Source of the DNA: Bacillota bacterium
GTDB lineage: Bacteria; Bacillota; Clostridia; Christensenellales; Borkfalkiaceae
DNA length: 14,902 bases
Reading direction: 5' to 3'
Assembly: GCA_003343995.1 (NCBI GenBank)
Contig: QAKE01000009.1
Span: forward strand, 1-14,902
Of this stretch, positions 12,426-14,902 are shown one piece after another. The position numbers were made by a program, and so were the translations under genes. The notes beneath the pieces are model-generated. The model made no database searches and had not been told where the DNA came from. It worked only from the letters and a program-made list of their open reading frames with translations. Each line of letters begins with the position of its first letter. The stretch's first letter is position 1.

Positions 12426-13418
12426 TTGGGTGTTCGTATGGCTGAAGTGGCTAAGGAAGCCGGCGTGTCCACCGCCACAGTTTCATATGTAATCAACGGT
12501 ACAAAGCCGGTCAGCCGGGAAATTGCCGAGCGGGTATACCAAGCGATCTCCAAACTGAATTATGTGCCCAACGCCAGCGCGCGCAGCCTGCGCACCGGCA
12601 ACAGCCGCATTATTGCATTTTTGATTCCGGATATTGCCAACCTTTTCTTTGCAGTTTTAAACAGTGCAATCGAGGCAGTTCTCTCCCACGAAGGATACCA
12701 ACTTTTGGTAGTCAATACTCATGAAGATCCGCAGAAGGAGCGAGAGGTCCTCAATTCGTTGACCAGCGGCAAAATCGACGGACTGATTATCGCGACCACG
12801 ATGAGCGATTACAGGGAGATCATGCAGGCCGCGCCAAAGAGCGTACCGATCGTCCTTGTCGACCGCCGCCCTTTAAACAACAACACCGACCTGGTTTTGT
12901 CCGATTCGAGCGCGGCCAGTTACGAAAGCGTACGCTATCTGCTGCGCAGAGGGCACCGCAAGATCGGCTTTATCGGCGGCCACCGGGCGTTAAGCACAAC
13001 GGCGGAGCGTTTTCGCGCCTATCGAGATGCACTGTTGGATGGCGGCGTTTGTGTGGACGAGCGCCTGGTCTATTTTATCTCGGATGAAAATACCGACGTC
13101 GAAGCCCTTTTCTGCCGGCTGCTCGCACAGGGCTGTACCGCCCTTTTTGTGGGAAACTCTCATATTTGTATGCAGGGGGTTGCTGTCCTCGCCGATGCTA
13201 TGGGGCGCTGTGAGATCGTCACCTTTCTCGACTCCCCGGAATACAAGCCGTTATTTGACTATATGCAGGTCCATGTGATCGAACAGCCAGTCGAGCAGAT
13301 TGGGACCGCAGCGGGCAGACAGCTTCTCCAAAGGCTCTCCAATGCCGAGGGGCATATCAAGGAAATCTCCATCAACAGCATTTTTCAGCCGCGGGGGGGG
13401 GCTAACATTCTTGGGTAA
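12426..13418 (+). CDS. LacI-family transcriptional regulator
   Basis: A 330-residue DNA-binding repressor. The N-terminal helix-turn-helix reads RMAEVAKEAGVSTATVSYV with NGTKPVS and the hinge helix YVPNASARSLRTG (about 46-58), followed by IAFLIPDIANLFFA, the start of the sugar-binding core. IDGLIIATT, GHRKIGFIGG and RFRAYRDAL are standard core segments. The start is TTG at 12426: GVRMAEVA then aligns with the usual MPVTIKDVA opening, and GGGGTG lies 5 bases upstream. ATG 12438 would cut the first residues of helix 1. It is divergent from the transport operon, and operators with a central CG lie after both promoters, so it very likely represses both and is released by the imported sugar or a product. 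A G9 run (13393-13401) lies eight codons from the end. The effector is unknown. Confidence 0.93.
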   Translation: MGVRMAEVAKEAGVSTATVSYVINGTKPVSREIAERVYQAISKLNYVPNASARSLRTGNSRIIAFLIPDIANLFFAVLNSAIEAVLSHEGYQLLVVNTHEDPQKEREVLNSLTSGKIDGLIIATTMSDYREIMQAAPKSVPIVLVDRRPLNNNTDLVLSDSSAASYESVRYLLRRGHRKIGFIGGHRALSTTAERFRAYRDALLDGGVCVDERLVYFISDENTDVEALFCRLLAQGCTALFVGNSHICMQGVAVLADAMGRCEIVTFLDSPEYKPLFDYMQVHVIEQPVEQIGTAAGRQLLQRLSNAEGHIKEISINSIFQPRGGANILG

Positions 13419-13698
13419 AGCTCCCATCGTAGTGAACATTCCCTTTTGCAATCCGAATGTTATGGACAATCTGCAAATAAAAAGTCAATCGGGAATTGAG
13501 GAAAGTTCCGTCTGGTCTTCGGATATCGGCGGCGAACTAAAAGCGCATGAGGCGGGCGTCAAAGCCCCTAAGCAAACGGGGGCATTTGATCCCGCCGTAA
13601 ACGGCAGGATTTACATCTTGCCCGCCCTGCCCAACGCAAGAGAGGGACTATCAGCGGAAGGCCGATAGTCCCTCTCAAAGAGGGGAGCGAATGCTGTC
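13419..13698. other. Intergenic spacer between convergent genes
   Basis: No gene is supported. The frame crossing it on the + strand starts inside the regulator gene and has no start site of its own. Small inverted repeats are present (13435-13461, AACATTC/GAATGTT, and 13589-13610, ATCC-GCCGT/ACGGC-GGAT), together with the strong hairpin listed separately. Confidence 0.45.
13640..13676. terminator. Strong hairpin between convergent genes
   Basis: GAGAGGGACTATC (13640-13652) and GATAGTCCCTCTC (13664-13676) are exact 13-bp reverse complements with an 11-base loop. It sits between the ends of the regulator gene (+) and the chemotaxis remnant (-), where a two-way terminator is expected. Neither side has a T-run, so it may instead be a repeat or need another factor. 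Confidence 0.5.
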
Positions 13699-14469
13699 TT
13701 ACATACTAAACGAATTTGCGTCATCATATTCCGCTGTCTCAACATCCCCTCCGAGGCGGAATCGTTTAAGTTCGGAATAAATCCCTCTGGCGTCTCCTAA
13801 CATCTGTTGTGTGACAGCGGCGGTTTGTTCACTGGAGGCAGCGTTCGCAGTTACAGCCGCGGAGATATGGGAAATTTCCTCATTTATTTTGTTCATATGG
13901 TTCTGTTGACTTTGGGAAGCCTCTACAATTTCCCGCATAGTATTGATAATCTGCTCTGACTTGGATACGATCTCGTCAAAAAATTGGAGCAGCGTCGTTC
14001 GCAAGCTGATTTCCCTGGATTGTCTTATCTACCATACTCTCAATAATCAATCGGCTTTGTTCTGCCGCCTTTGAGAATTTTTCCGACAAATTTCTTATTT
14101 CATTGGCGACTACGGCAAATCCCTTGCCTGCCACACCCGCCCGGGCCGCCTCCACTGCCGCATTCAGAGCCAGGATGTTGGTCCGGAAAGCAATATCGTC
14201 GATCGACTTCATAACCGCAGACACTTTTTCCGAAGAAGTATCGTCTTCTATTTTGACAATTTCTTGTTTTTCTTCATTAGAGCTAAGGGAATCATTTTCT
14301 ATTTGATTTTCCAGATGTCCTGCTGTACTAAACCAAAGCGATTCATTTTCACCAGTCGATGCAGATTGTGCCGCATCCAAACTTTGGTGCGTACCGAAAG
14401 GCGCTTTTGCCCACAAGCATTAAGCAGCAGCATTCCCGCCAAACAAATATATCGCCATTTCAGTTTCAT
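13699..14469 (-). pseudogene. Lipoprotein leader joined to chemotaxis receptor signalling domain, frameshifted
   Basis: ATG 14469 opens MKLKWRYICLAGMLLLNACG, a lipoprotein signal with lipobox LNAC (16-19). After GQK the frame is lost at an A4 run (14408-14405, coding strand); one extra A would continue into APFGTHQSLDAAQS and an acidic Ser/Glu-rich linker. From about SSEKVSAVMKSIDDIAF the text is the methyl-accepting chemotaxis protein tip (TNILALNAAVEAARAG, GKGFAVVANEIRNLSEKF). A second shift at a T6 run (13983-13978) moves the frame; removing one T joins NDAAPIF to DEIVSKSEQIINTM and the last helix, with TAA at 13701-13699. The receptor's sensor, membrane helices, HAMP domain and first signalling helix are absent, so it cannot form a normal receptor. 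It is most likely a deletion chimera. The ATG overlaps the stop of the preceding gene (ATGA). Confidence 0.6.
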
Positions 14470-14902
14470 GATGGGTATTCCTCATAAACAATCGGCATCG
14501 CTTCATCCCAGAGAATGCTCTCAATGGGCTGAAAGCCCGCATATTCGCCCCAATAAAACGTATCATAACCATTTTGATAGGTTTTAAAGTTTACACTTCC
14601 CCATGTCCCATACGCTCCATTTATTTCAATAACTTCCTTTTGACATCTGGATTCATCTATATGGATGACAGGATAACCGTCCTTTTTCAATTCTAACTTT
14701 TCTGCAAAAGAGGCATCTTTTGATTTGAAAATATACGGGCATTGATAGACCGCCTCCCCATCCCGGTTTATCACAGAGTATTGGAAAAGATAGAAGTCCG
14801 GAATGGAGGGCTGAAAATCAGATTTTGCATTTTTGCAAATTCCCTTATAATGGTTAAATGCTATTGCATAGCCATTTTTTCCGAACTCCAGAATCCTATC
14901 AT
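14466..14902 (-). CDS. Unrecognised protein, C-terminal part, cut by the window edge
   Basis: The frame is open from the window end to TGA at 14468-14466. The visible ~145 residues begin DRILEFGKNGYAIAFNHYKG and include FYLFQYSVINRDGEAVYQ, IEINGAYGTWGSVNFKTY and a final ESILWDEAMPIVYEEYPS. GTG 14774 is the first start in this frame inside the window, but the sequence before it is equally protein-like, so the true start lies outside. It is rich in aromatic residues and beta-prone segments and has no membrane helix in the visible part. I do not recognise the family. Its stop overlaps the ATG of the lipoprotein-like leader in an ATGA, so the two were probably co-transcribed and translationally coupled. 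A surface or secreted role would fit that neighbour but is only a guess. Confidence 0.6.
   Translation of the reverse strand, partial: DRILEFGKNGYAIAFNHYKGICKNAKSDFQPSIPDFYLFQYSVINRDGEAVYQCPYIFKSKDASFAEKLELKKDGYPVIHIDESRCQKEVIEINGAYGTWGSVNFKTYQNGYDTFYWGEYAGFQPIESILWDEAMPIVYEEYPS

Noticed and set aside
1..14902. CRISPR arrays, tRNA and rRNA genes, riboswitches
   Set aside because: I saw no regularly spaced repeats, no tRNA-like cloverleaf with CCA end or TTCGA loop, and no conserved riboswitch core on reading both strands. A covariance-model scan would be needed to exclude weak cases.

Overview
The window looks like chromosomal DNA from a gut-type Firmicute, most likely Clostridia of the Oscillospirales/Ruminococcaceae kind. 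The grounds are strong GGAGG ribosome binding sites before nearly every gene, a ribose-type (CUT2) sugar ABC transporter under a LacI regulator, and gene families typical of clostridial conjugative elements (DUF3847, Cys-rich VLP, a large serine recombinase). The assignment rests on gene content only.

Left part (1-2540): after the 3' end of an unrecognised gene (1-333) comes a decayed mobile-element zone. It holds a near-perfect hairpin resembling an IS200/IS605 end, two terminator-like hairpins, and broken fragments of at least four conjugative-element genes: DUF3847, the zinc-ribbon and helical parts of a serine recombinase, an unnamed small protein and a Cys-rich VLP protein. They carry in-frame stops, frameshifts and internal deletions. 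No intact gene is visible between 334 and 2598.

Central part (2541-13418): a carbohydrate-utilisation locus. A LacI-type regulator (12426-13418, +) is divergent from a long minus-strand gene set. In transcription order this is a substrate-binding lipoprotein, a two-domain sugar ABC ATPase, a permease, an HSL-type alpha/beta hydrolase, a zinc-dependent dehydrogenase, an EstA-type esterase, an IS110 relic that splits the set, a second zinc-dependent dehydrogenase, a truncated VOC protein and a PfkB sugar kinase, ending in a strong terminator (2541-2588). Both divergent promoters have good -35/-10 boxes with 17-bp spacing. A TTAA-TCG(A)-TTAA palindrome lies just downstream of each, which fits LacI repression and autoregulation. 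The gene set suggests uptake of an esterified sugar or polyol, ester cleavage, oxidation of an alcohol carbon and phosphorylation. The actual substrate cannot be read from the sequence.

Right part (13419-14902): a hairpin-containing spacer between convergent genes, then a minus-strand chimera. A lipoprotein signal peptide runs into the signalling tip of a methyl-accepting chemotaxis protein, with two one-base frameshifts. The chimera is joined by an ATGA overlap to an unrecognised gene that runs off the window edge.

Three otherwise sensible reading frames (dehydrogenase 1 and two points in the chemotaxis chimera) are each broken by one base in or next to a homopolymer. They may be decayed genes, slippage-dependent genes or sequencing indels; the sequence alone does not decide.
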